Below the pieces are notes generated by a model. The model ran no database searches. It worked only from the letters and a program-made list of their open reading frames with translations, and was not told where the DNA came from. Both the position numbers and the translations under genes were made by a program. 64,000 nt of DNA from Streptomyces asoensis (GTDB lineage: Bacteria > Actinomycetota > Actinomycetes > Streptomycetales > Streptomycetaceae), in NCBI RefSeq assembly GCF_013085465.1, contig NZ_CP049838.1, positions 3,658,001-3,722,000 of the forward strand, in the 5' to 3' direction. Each line of letters opens with the position of its first letter. Within the stretch, counting starts at the first letter, position 1. Below, one piece after another: positions 7,969 to 17,689 of the stretch.

Positions 7969-10593
7969 CTACGCCTGCGGCAGGCGCTCCAGCTGGGTCT
8001 GGATGCGGGCGATGTCCTCGTCCGCCTTGGCGAGGCGGGTGCGGATCTTCTCGACCACGTTGTCCGGGGCCTTCGCCAGGAACGCCTCGTTGCCGAGCTT
8101 GGCGTTGGCCTGGGCCTTCTCCTTCTCGGCGGCCGCCAGATCCTTGGCAAGGCGCTTGCGCTCCGCGACCACGTCGATCGTGCCGGACAGGTCCAGCGCG
8201 ACCGTGGCGCCCGCGACCGGCAGAGTCGCCGTCGCCGAGAAGGCGTCGCCCTCCGGCTGGAGGCGGAGGAGCTGGCGGATGGCGGTCTCGTGCGGGGCGA
8301 GCGCGGTGCCGTCGAGGGTCAGGCGGGCCGGAACCCGCTGGCCGGGCTGGAGGCCCTGGTCGGCACGGAAGCGGCGGACCTCGGTGATCACCGACTGAAG
8401 GCTCTCGATCTCCTTCTCGGCGGCCGTGTCCCGGAAACCGCTGTCCTTCGGCCACTCGGCGATGACGACCGACTCGCCTCCGGTGAGCGTGGTCCACAGC
8501 GTCTCGGTGACGAACGGGACCACCGGGTGCAGCAGCTTGAGGGTGACGTCGAGGACCTCGCCGAGGACGCGGCCTGAGACCTTCGCAGGCTCACCGCCGG
8601 CCATGAACGTCGTCTTGGACAGCTCGACGTACCAGTCGAAGACCTCGTCCCAGGCGAAGTGGAACAGCGCGTCGGAGAGCTTCGCGAACTGGTAGTCCTC
8701 GTAGAGCGCGTCGACTTCGGCGACGACGGAGTTGAGACGGGAGAGGATCCAGCGGTCGGTCGCCGACATCTGCGAGGCGTCCGGCAGCGGGCCGTCGACC
8801 GTGGCGCCGTTCATCAGCGCGAACCGCGTCGCGTTCCAGATCTTGTTGGCGAAGTTGCGGGAGCCCTGGACCCAGTCCTCGCCGATCGGGACGTCGACCC
8901 CGGGGTTGGCGCCACGGGCCAGGGTGAACCGGAGCGCGTCGGAGCCGTACTTGTCCATCCAGTCCAGCGGGTTGACCGCGTTGCCGAAGGACTTCGACAT
9001 CTTCTTGCCGAACTGGTCGCGGACCATGCCGTGCAGGGCGATGGTGTGGAACGGCGGGGTGCCGTCCATCGCGTACAGGCCGAACATCATCATCCGGGCG
9101 ACCCAGAAGAACAGGATGTCGTAGCCGGTGACCAGGACGGAGTTCGGGTAGAACTTCGCGAGCGACTCGGTCTGTTCGGGCCAGCCGAGCGTGGAGAACG
9201 GCCACAGGCCGGAGGAGAACCAGGTGTCGAGGACGTCGGTGTCCTGACGCCAGCCCTCACCGCTCGGCGCCTCGTCGTCGGGACCGACGCAGACGACCTC
9301 GCCGTTCGGCCCGTACCAGACCGGGATGCGGTGACCCCACCACAACTGCCGCGAGATGCACCAGTCGTGGAGGTTGTCGACCCAGTCGAAGTAGCGCTTC
9401 TCCATCTCCTGGGGGTGGATCTTGACGCGGCCGTCACGGACGGCGTCACCGGCCGCCTTCGCCAGCGGGCCGACCTTGACCCACCACTGCATGGACAGGC
9501 GCGGCTCGATGGTGGTCTTGCAGCGCGAGCAGTGGCCGACGGAGTGGGCGTACGGCCGCTTCTCGGCGACGATCCGGCCCTCGGCACGCAGGGCGGCGAC
9601 GATGGCGGAGCGGGCCTCGAGCCGGTCCAGACCCTGGAAGGGGCCGTGGGCCGTGATGACGGCGTGCTCGTCCATGATGGTGAGGGACGGCAGGTTGTGG
9701 CGCTGGCCGATCTCGAAGTCGTTCGGGTCGTGGGCCGGGGTCACCTTGACGGCGCCGGTACCGAACTCGGGGTCGACGTGCGTGTCGGCGACGACCGGGA
9801 TGGAGCGGTCGGTCAGCGGAAGGCGGATCTCCTTGCCGACCAGGTGCTTGTAGCGCTCGTCGTCGGGGTGGACGGCGACGGCCGTGTCGCCGAGCATCGT
9901 CTCGGCACGGGTCGTGGCGACGACGATGGTGTCGTCCCCCTCGCCGTACTTCATGGAGACGAGCTCGCCGTCGTCGTCCTGGTACTCGACCTCGATGTCG
10001 GAGATCGCGGTGAGACAGCGCGGACACCAGTTGATGATGCGCTCGGCGCGGTAGATGAGCTCGTCGTCGTAGAGCCGCTTGAAGATGGTCTGGACGGCCT
10101 GGGAGAGGCCCTCGTCCATGGTGAAGCGCTCGCGCGACCACGCGACGCCGTCTCCCAGGCGGCGCATCTGGCCGCTGATCTGGCCGCCGGACTCGCCCTT
10201 CCACTGCCAGACGCGCTCGACGAACGCCTCACGGCCGAGGTCGTGCCGGGACTTGCCCTCCTTGCCCAGCTCCCGCTCGACGACGTTCTGCGTGGCGATG
10301 CCCGCGTGGTCCATGCCGGGCTGCCACAGCGTCTCGAAGCCCTGCATGCGCTTACGGCGGGTGAGGGCGTCGATGAGGGTGTGCTCGAAGGCGTGCCCGA
10401 GGTGCAGGCTGCCCGTGACGTTCGGCGGGGGGATGACGACGGTGTACGGAGGCTTCTCGCTCTTCGCGTCGGCCTCGAAGTAGCCCCGCTCTACCCAGCG
10501 CTCGTACAGCGGCCCCTCTACATCGGCCGGCGCGTACTGGGTCGGCAGTTCGGTGTGGGGCGCTGATGGCTGCTGCTGAGCGTTCTCGGTCAC
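7969..10593 (-). CDS. valS: Valyl-tRNA synthetase
   Basis: Class I aminoacyl-tRNA synthetase of 874 residues that charges tRNA-Val in the cytoplasm. It shows the HIGH-type signature [18 protein letters not shown] near residue 55, and the [17 protein letters not shown] segment carrying KMSKS. Between them lies the editing (CP1) domain. The C-terminal 60 residues form the tRNA-contacting coiled coil ([20 protein letters not shown]). The start at 10593 has no strong Shine-Dalgarno sequence. I see no T-box-like leader in the 136 bp upstream. Confidence 0.98.
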   Translation of the reverse strand: MTENAQQQPSAPHTELPTQYAPADVEGPLYERWVERGYFEADAKSEKPPYTVVIPPPNVTGSLHLGHAFEHTLIDALTRRKRMQGFETLWQPGMDHAGIATQNVVERELGKEGKSRHDLGREAFVERVWQWKGESGGQISGQMRRLGDGVAWSRERFTMDEGLSQAVQTIFKRLYDDELIYRAERIINWCPRCLTAISDIEVEYQDDDGELVSMKYGEGDDTIVVATTRAETMLGDTAVAVHPDDERYKHLVGKEIRLPLTDRSIPVVADTHVDPEFGTGAVKVTPAHDPNDFEIGQRHNLPSLTIMDEHAVITAHGPFQGLDRLEARSAIVAALRAEGRIVAEKRPYAHSVGHCSRCKTTIEPRLSMQWWVKVGPLAKAAGDAVRDGRVKIHPQEMEKRYFDWVDNLHDWCISRQLWWGHRIPVWYGPNGEVVCVGPDDEAPSGEGWRQDTDVLDTWFSSGLWPFSTLGWPEQTESLAKFYPNSVLVTGYDILFFWVARMMMFGLYAMDGTPPFHTIALHGMVRDQFGKKMSKSFGNAVNPLDWMDKYGSDALRFTLARGANPGVDVPIGEDWVQGSRNFANKIWNATRFALMNGATVDGPLPDASQMSATDRWILSRLNSVVAEVDALYEDYQFAKLSDALFHFAWDEVFDWYVELSKTTFMAGGEPAKVSGRVLGEVLDVTLKLLHPVVPFVTETLWTTLTGGESVVIAEWPKDSGFRDTAAEKEIESLQSVITEVRRFRADQGLQPGQRVPARLTLDGTALAPHETAIRQLLRLQPEGDAFSATATLPVAGATVALDLSGTIDVVAERKRLAKDLAAAEKEKAQANAKLGNEAFLAKAPDNVVEKIRTRLAKADEDIARIQTQLERLPQA

Positions 10594-10690
10594 GGGCCCA
10601 GTTTAGGGGTGTCACGGCGCCGTCCCGAAACGTGTTTGCTCTGTAACGGTGGGGGCCCCGCCGCCGTGCAGGTGTTGGCTTTGAGCCAGG

Positions 10691-10705
10691 ATGTGAAAAT
10701 CACAT
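10691..10705. promoter_or_regulatory. Perfect 15-bp palindrome upstream of the proline-rich protein
   Basis: ATGTGAAAATCACAT is a perfect inverted repeat (6-bp arms around AAA) lying 25 bp before the ATG at 10730 and about 100 bp from valS. It resembles an operator. The three-base spacer does not fit the canonical Crp site (TGTGA-N6-TCACA), so the regulator is unknown. Confidence 0.4.
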
Positions 10706-10729
10706 AAGCATCTGGAGGGGAACCCAGAA

Positions 10730-11737
10730 ATGAGTCACAACCAGCCGGGCCCGTACGGCGGGCCGCCCCAGCAGCCCGGACCGTACGGCCAGCAAGGCCC
10801 GTACGGCCAGCCGCCGCAGGCGCCCCAGCCCGGCTACGGCTACCCCCAGCAGCCTCCCGCCCCGCAGCCCGGCTACGGCTTCCCGCAGCAGCCCCCGCAG
10901 GGCGTACCCCCGCAGACCCCGCCCTACGGCCAGCAGCCGCCGTACGGTCAGCAGCCGGCGCCTCCGTACGGCCAGCAGCCGCCCTACGGCCAGCCTCCTT
11001 ACGGCGTCCCGCAGCCCCCGGCCCCGAGCGGCGGCGGCAAGAAGGCGGGCATCATCATCGGCGCGATCGCGGTCGTCGCCGCGATCGGCGTGGGCGCGTA
11101 CTTCGTGATCGGCGGGAGCGGCGGCGGCCTCGAGGACGACGGCGCACACAAGCTGGACACCCCGGCGACCGTGATCACCGAGTACAAGCAGGTCGGCAAG
11201 GGCGGCGAGAGCAGCGACTCGGACACCACCAAGTATCTGACGGCCAGCGGCGTCAAGGGCGGCAAGGCCGTCGTCGGGCAGTGGTCGACGGCCGACTTCG
11301 GCGACTACGACCCGGAGAACCCCGACTCCGCCGACCTGCCCAGCGAGGCGGAGCTGCTCACCGCCAAGGGCATCACGATGCTGGGCGGATACGGCGAGAT
11401 CGCGGACCCCGAGACGGCCCTGGACCAGTACTTCGCCGCCATCCAGAAGGAACTCGAGGACAGCAACTCCTCCAGCTCGTCGAGCAGCACCCAGGGCAAG
11501 ACCGAGCTGATCGGCCAGCCCGAGGAGGCCGACATCGACGGCGCGCTCATGAAGTGCCAGTCGGCGAAGAGCACCAACTCGCTGACCAAGAAGGAGTCGA
11601 CCGACTGGTTCTGCGTCTGGTCCGACTACAGCACGATCGCCATGGTGTCCCCGGGCGACAACACGAAGAGCATCACCAAGGACGCGGCGGTCGACATCAC
11701 CACGAAGCTGCGTGACGAGGTCCGCGTCAAGGCCTGA
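10730..11737 (+). CDS. Proline-rich single-pass membrane protein, unknown function
   Basis: This 335-residue protein has three parts. A cytoplasmic low-complexity N-terminus (residues 1-100) is made of PYGQQPPYGQ- and QPGYGYPQQP-type repeats. One membrane helix (about 107-128, IIIGAIAVVAAIGVGAYFVIG) follows. The exterior domain of about 200 residues has a Ser-rich stretch (SNSSSSSSST, about 247-256) and two cysteines (CQSAKS... and WFCVWSDY) that may form a disulfide. The architecture is common among Streptomyces surface proteins but I cannot name a function. GGAGGGG lies 11 bp before the ATG. It is divergent from valS and convergent with clpX. Confidence 0.85.
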   Translation: MSHNQPGPYGGPPQQPGPYGQQGPYGQPPQAPQPGYGYPQQPPAPQPGYGFPQQPPQGVPPQTPPYGQQPPYGQQPAPPYGQQPPYGQPPYGVPQPPAPSGGGKKAGIIIGAIAVVAAIGVGAYFVIGGSGGGLEDDGAHKLDTPATVITEYKQVGKGGESSDSDTTKYLTASGVKGGKAVVGQWSTADFGDYDPENPDSADLPSEAELLTAKGITMLGGYGEIADPETALDQYFAAIQKELEDSNSSSSSSSTQGKTELIGQPEEADIDGALMKCQSAKSTNSLTKKESTDWFCVWSDYSTIAMVSPGDNTKSITKDAAVDITTKLRDEVRVKA

Positions 11738-11760
11738 CGCCTCGGACCGCTCGACTCAAC

Positions 11761-11800
11761 GACGAAGGGGCCCCGGTCGGTCGACCGGGGCCCCTTCGTC
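11761..11800. terminator. Bidirectional terminator
   Basis: GACGAAGGGGCCCCGGTC pairs with GACCGGGGCCCCTTCGTC, an 18-pair stem. It sits between the convergent proline-rich protein gene and clpX and serves both. Confidence 0.9.
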
Positions 11801-11813
11801 GTACGGGTGCGGA

Positions 11814-13103
11814 TCAGGCGGTCTTCTGCTCGCCCGGGCCACGGCCGCCGCGCGCGTCTCGCGGGATCAGGGTCGGGTTGACGTTGGAGAGGACCACGTC
11901 CGCCGTGATGACGACGCGGGCCACGTCCTTGCGGGACGGGACCTCGTACATGACCGCCTGGAGGACTTCCTCCATGATGGCGCGCAGGCCGCGGGCGCCG
12001 GTCTGGCGGAGGATGGCCTGGTCGGCGATGGCCTCCAGGGCCTCCCGCTCGAAGTCCAGCTCCACACCGTCGAGTTCGAAGAGCCGCTGGTACTGCTTCA
12101 CCAGCGCGTTGCGCGGCTCGATCAGGATCTGGAGGAGCGCCTCGCGGTCCAGGTTGTGGACCGAGGTGATGACCGGGAGACGGCCGATGAACTCCGGGAT
12201 CATGCCGAACTTGACCAGGTCCTCCGGCATGACGGCCTCGAACTGGTCCTTGGACTCCAGCTCGCGCTTGGAGCGGATCGTCGCGCCGAACCCGATGCCC
12301 TTGGCGCCGGCCCGGGTCTCGATGATCTTCTCCAGGCCCGAGAAGGCACCGCCCACGATGAACAGCACGTTCGTCGTGTCGATCTGGATGAACTCCTGGT
12401 GCGGGTGCTTGCGTCCGCCCTGCGGCGGGACCGAGGCGGTGGTGCCCTCCAGGATCTTCAGCAGGGCCTGTTGCACGCCCTCGCCCGACACGTCACGGGT
12501 GATGGAGGGGTTCTCGCTCTTCCGCGCGACCTTGTCGATCTCATCGATGTAGATGATCCCGGTCTCGGCCTTCTTGACGTCGTAGTCCGCGGCCTGGATC
12601 AGCTTCAGCAGGATGTTCTCGACGTCCTCGCCGACGTAGCCCGCCTCGGTCAGCGCCGTGGCGTCGGCGATCGCGAACGGGACGTTCAGCATGCGCGCCA
12701 GGGTCTGCGCCAGGAGCGTCTTGCCCGAGCCGGTGGGGCCGAGCAGGAGGATGTTGGACTTCGCCAACTCGATGGCGTCCTCGCGGCTTTGGCCGCCGCC
12801 GTTCTCACCCGCCTGGACGCGCTTGTAGTGGTTGTACACCGCGACCGACAGGGCCTTCTTGGCGGGCTCCTGGCCCACCACGTAGCCCTCGAGGAACTCG
12901 TAGATCTCGCGCGGCTTCGGGAGTTCCTCCCAGCGGACCTCGCTCGTCTCCGCGAGCTCTTCCTCGATGATCTCGTTGCAGAGATCGATGCACTCGTCGC
13001 AGATGTACACACCGGGCCCTGCGATGAGCTTCTTGACCTGCTTCTGGCTCTTGCCGCAGAACGAGCACTTGAGCAGATCGCCGCCGTCACCGATGCGTGC
13101 CAC
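11814..13103 (-). CDS. clpX: ATP-dependent Clp protease ATP-binding subunit ClpX
   Basis: AAA+ unfoldase of 429 residues that feeds substrates into ClpP. An N-terminal C4 zinc-binding domain (CSFCGKSQ... and CDECIDLC, residues 13-41) is followed by Walker A GPTGSGKT, Walker [10 protein letters not shown], the pore loop GYVGED and a sensor-2 region near the C-terminus ([12 protein letters not shown]). Start: GTG at 13103 preceded by CGAAGGGGAAG. It lies downstream of clpP2 on the same strand, separated by a 182-bp spacer with a long inverted repeat, so it probably also has its own promoter. Confidence 0.98.
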   Translation of the reverse strand: MARIGDGGDLLKCSFCGKSQKQVKKLIAGPGVYICDECIDLCNEIIEEELAETSEVRWEELPKPREIYEFLEGYVVGQEPAKKALSVAVYNHYKRVQAGENGGGQSREDAIELAKSNILLLGPTGSGKTLLAQTLARMLNVPFAIADATALTEAGYVGEDVENILLKLIQAADYDVKKAETGIIYIDEIDKVARKSENPSITRDVSGEGVQQALLKILEGTTASVPPQGGRKHPHQEFIQIDTTNVLFIVGGAFSGLEKIIETRAGAKGIGFGATIRSKRELESKDQFEAVMPEDLVKFGMIPEFIGRLPVITSVHNLDREALLQILIEPRNALVKQYQRLFELDGVELDFEREALEAIADQAILRQTGARGLRAIMEEVLQAVMYEVPSRKDVARVVITADVVLSNVNPTLIPRDARGGRGPGEQKTA

Positions 13104-13196
13104 GGTGTGCTTCCCCTTCGCCTGGGAGACGACTGGACGCTTTCGAATCCAGCGGCTCCTGGTGCTGCCTTATTCCGACGGTACCTTGCCTGGCCC

Positions 13197-13272
13197 CCCG
13201 TTCGGGCCCCCCTTGGCACGGTTCACTGTGACGTGGACCCTGTCACACCGCCCCGAGGGGGGCCCGAACGGG
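13197..13272 (-). terminator. Large inverted repeat between clpP2 and clpX
   Basis: CCCGTTCGGGCCCCCCTTGG (13197-13216) pairs with CCGAGGGGGGCCCGAACGGG (13253-13272) almost perfectly. The 36-base loop holds a second stem, TGTGAC...GTCACA. The structure begins 14 bp after the clpP2 stop and is a probable terminator or RNA-processing element. Confidence 0.7.
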
Positions 13273-13285
13273 ACGACCCCGTGCG

Positions 13286-13966
13286 TCAAACGAGCGAGTT
13301 GTTGTTCAGCTTGCGGGTGGAGATGATCTGGTCGATCAGTCCGTACGCCAGCGCGTCCTCGGCCGTAAGGATCTTGTCGCGCTCGATGTCCTCGCGGATC
13401 TTCTCGATCGGCGTGGTCGAGTGCTTGGCCAGCATGTCCTCCAGCTGCGCGCGCATCCGGAGGATCTCGTTGGCGGCGATCTCCAGGTCGGAGACCTGAC
13501 CGCGGCCGGTCTCGCTGTACGGCTGGTGGATCAGCACGCGCGCGTTCGGCAGCGCCATGCGCTTGCCCGGCGTACCGGCGGCCAGCAGGATCGCGGCGGC
13601 GGAGGCCGCCTGACCCATGCAGACCGTCTGAATGTCGGGCTTCACGAACTGCATCGTGTCGTAGATCGCGGTCAGCGCCGTGAAGGAGCCGCCGGGGCTG
13701 TTGATGTAGACCGAGATGTCCCGGTCGGGGTCCATCGACTCCAGGCACAGCAGCTGCGCCATGACGTCGTTGGCGGAGGCGTCGTCGATCTGCACGCCGA
13801 GGAAGATCACGCGCTCCTCGAAGAGCTTCGCGTACGGGTCGTACTCGCGAACGCCCTGGGAGGTGCGCTCGACGAAGCGCGGGATGACGTAACGGGATTC
13901 GGCGCGAGGGCCGGTGTACTCGGCCTCGGTGCGGGCGTAGATGCCGCTGCCGGGGAAGTCGTTCAC
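13286..13966 (-). CDS. clpP2: ATP-dependent Clp protease proteolytic subunit ClpP2
   Basis: Serine protease subunit of 226 residues. The catalytic serine is in [19 protein letters not shown] and the histidine in [11 protein letters not shown]. The family's YINSPGGS loop lies at about residues 82-89. An N-terminal extension of about 40 residues ([18 protein letters not shown]) matches Streptomyces ClpP2. It assembles with ClpP1 into the protease core, loaded by ClpX or ClpC. Start: GTG at 13966 with AGGAG seven bases upstream. Its spacing from clpP1 (390 bp of repetitive sequence) is unusual for a pair normally made as one tight operon. Confidence 0.97.
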   Translation of the reverse strand: MNDFPGSGIYARTEAEYTGPRAESRYVIPRFVERTSQGVREYDPYAKLFEERVIFLGVQIDDASANDVMAQLLCLESMDPDRDISVYINSPGGSFTALTAIYDTMQFVKPDIQTVCMGQAASAAAILLAAGTPGKRMALPNARVLIHQPYSETGRGQVSDLEIAANEILRMRAQLEDMLAKHSTTPIEKIREDIERDKILTAEDALAYGLIDQIISTRKLNNNSLV

Positions 13967-13978
13967 GGTGTCTCCTGG

Positions 13979-14345
13979 AAAGAGGACTGGGGCGGTGGGC
14001 TGGAGGGGCTGGATGGGGCACTGACGGCTTCCGAGGTCCTCGGTGACCCGGGAGGCCCTGCGGGACCTTGAAGGGCTCCGGGAGGCCCCCAGGGGCTCCC
14101 TGGAGCTCCTGGGGCTTCGAGGGCTTCCGAGGGGGCTCCTGGAAGTCCGGGAGTCCGGGACTCTCGAAGGGCCTCCGAGGAGCTCCGGAACTCCGCGGGC
14201 CTCTGGGTGCTCCCGGGACCTTTCGGAACTCCGGGGCCTCCGAGGGCTTTCGGGACTCCGCAGGGTCCAGGGGGCTCCCGGAGACTCCGGAAGAGGCTCA
14301 GGGAGTCAGGGGGCTCCGCGGAGCGCCCTGCGTGGCCCTGCTGCC
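13979..14345. repeat. Degenerate short-repeat spacer between clpP1 and clpP2
   Basis: The spacer holds many diverged copies of elements such as GGGCTCC, CTCCGGGAG, CTCCGAGGGC, GGAACTCCG and GGGACTC, spaced about 9-15 bases apart. They create dozens of short dyads. The sequence is strongly purine-biased on the plus strand (G-rich). No gene with a family resemblance lies here. The plus-strand frames read as Gly/Pro/Ser-rich repeats only because of the simple sequence. The region would lie inside a clpP1-clpP2 transcript. Confidence 0.7.
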
Positions 14346-14356
14346 GTCAGTGGTCC

Positions 14357-14974
14357 TCAGGCCGCCCCGGTGCCGCCGCCGCCCGGCATGCCGGCGGCCG
14401 TCGGGATGACGTCGTCGATGAGGCCGTACTCCTTGGCCTCGAACGCGTCGAACCAGCGGTCGCGGTCCGAGTCGCGGGTGACCTGCTCGACCGTCTGGCC
14501 GGTGTGCTGGGAGGTCAGCTCGGCCATGCGCTTCTTGGTGTGCAGCAGCCGCTCGGCGTGGATCTTGATGTCGGAGGCCGAGCCCGCCAGGCCCGCGGAG
14601 GGCTGGTGGATCAGGATCTCGGCGTTCGGCAGCGCGAAGCGCTTGCCGGGCGTGCCCGCGCTGAGCAGGAACTGGCCCATGGAGGCCGCGAGACCCATGG
14701 CGATGGTCACCACGTCGTTCTTGATGAACTGCATCGTGTCGTAGATCGCCATGCCGGCCGTGATCGAGCCGCCGGGGCTGTTGATGTACAGGTAGATGTC
14801 CTTGTCCGGATCGGCGGCAAGGAGCAGCAGCTGTGCGGTGATCTTGTTGGCGATGTCGTCGTCGACCGCCTGGCCGAGGAAGATGATCCGCTCGCCGAGC
14901 AGCCGGTTGTAGACCTGGTCGCCGAGGCCACCACCGATGGGGTCGCCGGCGGCTGTGGGCATCAGATTCGTCAC
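14357..14974 (-). CDS. clpP1: ATP-dependent Clp protease proteolytic subunit ClpP1
   Basis: A 205-residue ClpP subunit with catalytic Ser in [19 protein letters not shown], His in [11 protein letters not shown] and Asp in [11 protein letters not shown]. It forms the mixed ClpP1-ClpP2 protease core that controls differentiation and stress proteins in Streptomyces. I chose GTG 14974 ([11 protein letters not shown]) because AGGTGG lies six bases upstream. The frame is open far beyond, to 15367, but that extension is Arg/Pro junk of high-GC type. The C-terminus is Gly-rich ([10 protein letters not shown]). Its promoter region holds a ClgR-like site. Confidence 0.96.
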   Translation of the reverse strand: MTNLMPTAAGDPIGGGLGDQVYNRLLGERIIFLGQAVDDDIANKITAQLLLLAADPDKDIYLYINSPGGSITAGMAIYDTMQFIKNDVVTIAMGLAASMGQFLLSAGTPGKRFALPNAEILIHQPSAGLAGSASDIKIHAERLLHTKKRMAELTSQHTGQTVEQVTRDSDRDRWFDAFEAKEYGLIDDVIPTAAGMPGGGGTGAA

Positions 14975-15063
14975 GTATCCACCTGCTCGTCTTACGACGG
15001 CGCCGGGCCGTCTCACGTGTACTGCCGGGGGCAACGGAGAGTCCCCTGCCCTCGTACTCATGG

Positions 15064-15121
15064 ACCCTAACGCGCGGGTCCCTTCGGGGAATCCCGGAGA
15101 GGAGAGTGTTCGCCGGGGGCG
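15064..15121 (-). promoter_or_regulatory. clpP1 promoter region with ClgR-like operator
   Basis: GTTCGCCGGGGGCG at 15108-15121 fits the GTTCGC-N5-GCG pattern I recall for the ClgR activator of Streptomyces clp genes. On the minus strand a -10-like TAGGGT (complement of 15064-15069) lies downstream with no good -35 box, which fits an activator-dependent promoter about 90 bp before the clpP1 GTG. The rest of 14975-15371 holds no gene that I can support. Confidence 0.5.
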
Positions 15122-15371
15122 TAGACGTGGGGCTCTCCTCCGTGGGCGGCCACGGGCCGTCCGCGGACGGTCGCACCCCGCAGCGGGGCCGCGCCTCCGC
15201 CGCCGCGAAGGCCGTACCGGCGCCACCCGGGCCGCCGCGCGCAGCCGCACCCCGGCACCGGCTTGCGGGCCGCCCTGCGACCGGTCGCGCCTTGTGGCAG
15301 CCCCGGCAGCTCTGTGACCGCCCATGGTGCCCATGCCCGCACGGGCGAGCCTGCCCGGCCCTCCCATGACA

Positions 15372-15408
15372 GAGGGGCCCCGGAGCGCATACCGCCCCGG
15401 GGCCCCTC
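15372..15408 (-). terminator. tig terminator
   Basis: GAGGGGCCCCGG and CCGGGGCCCCTC form a 12-pair stem with an 11-13-base loop, 30 bp after the tig stop codon. Confidence 0.88.
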
Positions 15409-15438
15409 GTGTCTGCGTCAGAGGTGACGCGAGGCCGC

Positions 15439-16815
15439 TCAGGCCTCGGTGTTCTCCTCGGAGGTCGCCGCCTCGGTGGCGTCTTCCTCGGTGGCGTCTT
15501 CCTCGTCGTCCAGGTCGATGACCTCGCCGTTGGTGTCCTTCACCGTGGCGGACTCGACGACCGTGGCCAGAGCCTTGCCGCGAGCGACCTCGCCGACCAG
15601 GAGCGGAACCTGGCCGCCCTCGACGACCGCCTGGGCGAACTGGTCGGGGGACATGCCGGAGGAGGCGGCACGGCGCATGAGGTGCTCGGTGAGCTCCTCC
15701 TGGTTGACGTTCAGCTTCTCGCGCTTGACGAGCTCGTCGAGCACGAACTGGGTCTTGATGCCCTTGACCGCGGCCTCACGGGTCTCGGTCTCGAACTCCT
15801 CGGCGGTCTTGCCCTGGATCTCCAGGTACTTGTCGAGGTCGAGGCCCATCTGGCCGAGCTGGTGGTGCTCCAGGTTGTGCTTGCGGGTGTTGACCTCGTC
15901 CTCGAGCAGCTTCTCGGGGACGGGCACCTCGACGAGCTCCAGCAGCTTCTCCAGGACGCGCTCCTGGGCCTGCGTGGCCTGGTCGTACTGCTTCGTGTTC
16001 TCGAGGCGCTTGCGGCTGTCCGCCTTGAGCTCCTCGAGGGTGTCGAACTCGGAGGCGAGCTGCGCGAACTCGTCGTCCAGCTCGGGGAGCTCGCGGGCGG
16101 CGACCTGGGTGACCTTGACGGTGACCTCGGCCTCCTTGCCGGCCGCCGAGCCGCCCTTGAGCTCGGAGGTGAAGGTGGCCTCGCCACCGGCCTCCAGGCC
16201 CTTCACGGCCTCGTCGATGCCTTCCAGCAGCTCGCCGGAGCCGATGGTGTAGGAGACGCCGCTGGCGACGCCGTCCTCGAGGATCTCGCCGTCGACCTTG
16301 GCCTCCAGGTCGACGGTCACGACGTCGCCGTCCTCGGCGGCACGCTCGACCGGGGAGGTCGAGGCGAAGCGCTCACGGAGCTGCTCGACCGCCTTGTCGA
16401 TGTCCTCCTCGGACACCTCTACGGCGTCGACCTCGACCTCGATGGAGGAGAAGTCCTCGGGGAGCTCGAGGGAGGGACGGATGTCGACCTCGGCGGTGAA
16501 GTTCAGCGTCTCGCCGTCCTTCAGCTCCGTGATGTCGACCTCGGGCTGGCCGAGGACGTCGATCTCGGCCTCGTTGACCGCCTCCGTGTAGAACTTCGGC
16601 AGCGCGTCGTTGACGGCCTCCTCCAGCACGGCGCCACGGCCGAAGCGCTGGTCGATCACCCGGGCGGGGATCTTGCCCTTGCGGAAGCCCTTCACCGTGA
16701 CCTGCTGGTTGATCTTCTTGTACGCCGCGTCGAGGCTGTCCTTGAGCTCCTCGAAGGGCACCTCGATGCTGAGCCGAACCCGAGTCGGGTTCAGGGTCTC
16801 CACGGCGCTCTTCAC
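15439..16815 (-). CDS. tig: Trigger factor (ribosome-associated chaperone, FKBP-type prolyl isomerase)
   Basis: Ribosome-bound folding helper of 458 residues. The N-terminal ribosome-binding domain has the loop [17 protein letters not shown] (about residues 40-56). The FKBP-like domain is central ([18 protein letters not shown], about 155-245) and the helical C-terminal arm follows. The last 30 residues are an acidic tail ([20 protein letters not shown]) coded partly by a short repeat. The GTG at 16815 ([15 protein letters not shown]) has AAGGAGA upstream and gives the family's N-terminus. The open frame to 16959 is not coding. It lies upstream of clpP1 but is separated by a terminator. Confidence 0.97.
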   Translation of the reverse strand: MKSAVETLNPTRVRLSIEVPFEELKDSLDAAYKKINQQVTVKGFRKGKIPARVIDQRFGRGAVLEEAVNDALPKFYTEAVNEAEIDVLGQPEVDITELKDGETLNFTAEVDIRPSLELPEDFSSIEVEVDAVEVSEEDIDKAVEQLRERFASTSPVERAAEDGDVVTVDLEAKVDGEILEDGVASGVSYTIGSGELLEGIDEAVKGLEAGGEATFTSELKGGSAAGKEAEVTVKVTQVAARELPELDDEFAQLASEFDTLEELKADSRKRLENTKQYDQATQAQERVLEKLLELVEVPVPEKLLEDEVNTRKHNLEHHQLGQMGLDLDKYLEIQGKTAEEFETETREAAVKGIKTQFVLDELVKREKLNVNQEELTEHLMRRAASSGMSPDQFAQAVVEGGQVPLLVGEVARGKALATVVESATVKDTNGEVIDLDDEEDATEEDATEAATSEENTEA

Positions 16816-16974
16816 GGTTCGGTCTCCTTGGGGGCTGACTTCTTGGTTTCTGCCGGAGCCAGACCGGCTCCCGCGGATTCGCCGCCCGGAGGACCTACCA
16901 GAGGATGAGGCACACGGGCGTGCAGCTTGCATAGTAACGGCAGCGAGGACACGCCCCAAAGGCGATCAAGCGAG

Positions 16975-17092
16975 GTGACCGCGCAGATGGCCGGTGACGG
17001 CCGGTGATGGCCGTTCGGTGGCCGCTGATGGCCGGGTCGGAGGCCGGTGCCGACCGGTACCGGCCGGATCGGTGGCCGCTCGCGGCCGGTCG
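16975..17092. repeat. Short degenerate GGCCGGTGA-type repeats
   Basis: The stretch between tig and tRNA-Pro is made of about ten diverged copies of TGGCCGGTGA or TGGCCGCTGA, 10-13 bases apart. It would form many alternative hairpins. No gene is visible. It may simply be the terminator region of the tRNA. Confidence 0.5.
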
Positions 17093-17093
17093 T

Positions 17094-17170
17094 TGGTCGG
17101 GGTGGCGGGATTTGAACCCACGGCCTTCCGCTCCCAAAGCGGACGCGCTACCAAGCTGCGCCACACCCCG
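17094..17170 (-). tRNA. tRNA-Pro (anticodon TGG)
   Basis: A cloverleaf of 77 nt: acceptor CGGGGTG/CACCCCG, D-arm GCGCAGCTTGGTAGCGC, anticodon arm TCCGC-TTTGGGA-GCGGA with anticodon TGG, T-arm GTGGG-TTCAAAT-CCCGC. The discriminator A and CCA are encoded (complement of TGGT at 17094-17097). It reads proline CCA, with wobble to other CCN codons. Confidence 0.97.
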
Positions 17171-17335
17171 TCTGGTGCGACACGTAGGGTACATGCCCGC
17201 AGGCCGTCCGACCGCCGCTTTTGCCGAGCCTGGGGGCGCGTCGCGGCGGGCCCGGGAAACGGGGTGTGCGCGGCACGGTGCCGACCCGCTACGATGCCTG
17301 AAGTGCCGCGGTCGCTGACCTGCGGCGCGTCGTGT

Positions 17336-17406
17336 GCGGGCGTAGCTCAATGGTAGAGCACTAGTCTTCCAAACTAGCTACGCGGGTTCGATTCCCGTCG
17401 CCCGCT
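17336..17406 (+). tRNA. tRNA-Gly (anticodon TCC)
   Basis: A 71-nt cloverleaf without encoded CCA: acceptor GCGGGCG/CGCCCGC, D-arm GCTCAATGGTAGAGC, anticodon arm CTAGT-CTTCCAA-ACTAG with anticodon TCC, T-arm CGGG-TTCGATT-CCCG. It is divergent from the tRNA-Pro gene and followed closely by a strong terminator. Confidence 0.97.
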
Positions 17407-17418
17407 CTGTACGGCCCG

Positions 17419-17451
17419 GGCCGGGTCGGAGATCACTTCTCCGACCCGGCC
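17419..17451. terminator. Terminator after tRNA-Gly
   Basis: GGCCGGGTCGGAGA and TCTCCGACCCGGCC form a perfect 14-pair stem around TCACT. It serves tRNA-Gly and probably also the convergent small membrane protein gene. Confidence 0.9.
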
Positions 17452-17494
17452 CTCGTCGTGTTCGGGCACCCGCCCGGACACGCGGGGGCGGGCC

Positions 17495-17689
17495 TCAGAA
17501 GCTGATCGAGTTGATGGTGTCCGCGAGGGAGTCGAGGAAGCGGTTGATCGACGGGGCCATGCCGGTCGAGGCGAGGAAGAAGCCGAACAGGATCGCGACT
17601 ATCGCCGGCCCCGCCTTGATCGACCCTCCCCGGATGAGCACCACCAGGATGATCGCCAACAGCAGCACCACTGACAGTGAAATGGCCAC
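17495..17689 (-). CDS. Small membrane protein, 64 residues
   Basis: Starts at a GTG (AISLSVVLLLAIILVVLIRG) and has two hydrophobic segments (about residues 4-20 and 28-45) joined by GGSIKAG, then an amphipathic C-terminus (INRFLDSLADTINSISF). The codon bias is that of a real gene and such small two-helix proteins are conserved in Streptomyces. The function is unknown. The GAGGG about 15 bp upstream is a weak ribosome binding site. Confidence 0.7.
   Translation of the reverse strand: MAISLSVVLLLAIILVVLIRGGSIKAGPAIVAILFGFFLASTGMAPSINRFLDSLADTINSISF

Noticed and set aside
10691..10705. Crp binding site
   Set aside because: The arms resemble TGTGA/TCACA, but the spacer is three bases rather than six.
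14043..14744. Plus-strand collagen-like frame in the clpP1-clpP2 spacer
   Set aside because: It is produced by the simple repeats and continues as antisense of clpP1. It has no ribosome binding site or family resemblance.
15067..15390. 107-codon minus-strand frame between clpP1 and tig
   Set aside because: Arg/Pro/Gly-rich translation, no coding bias, and it runs over the ClgR-like site and the tig terminator.
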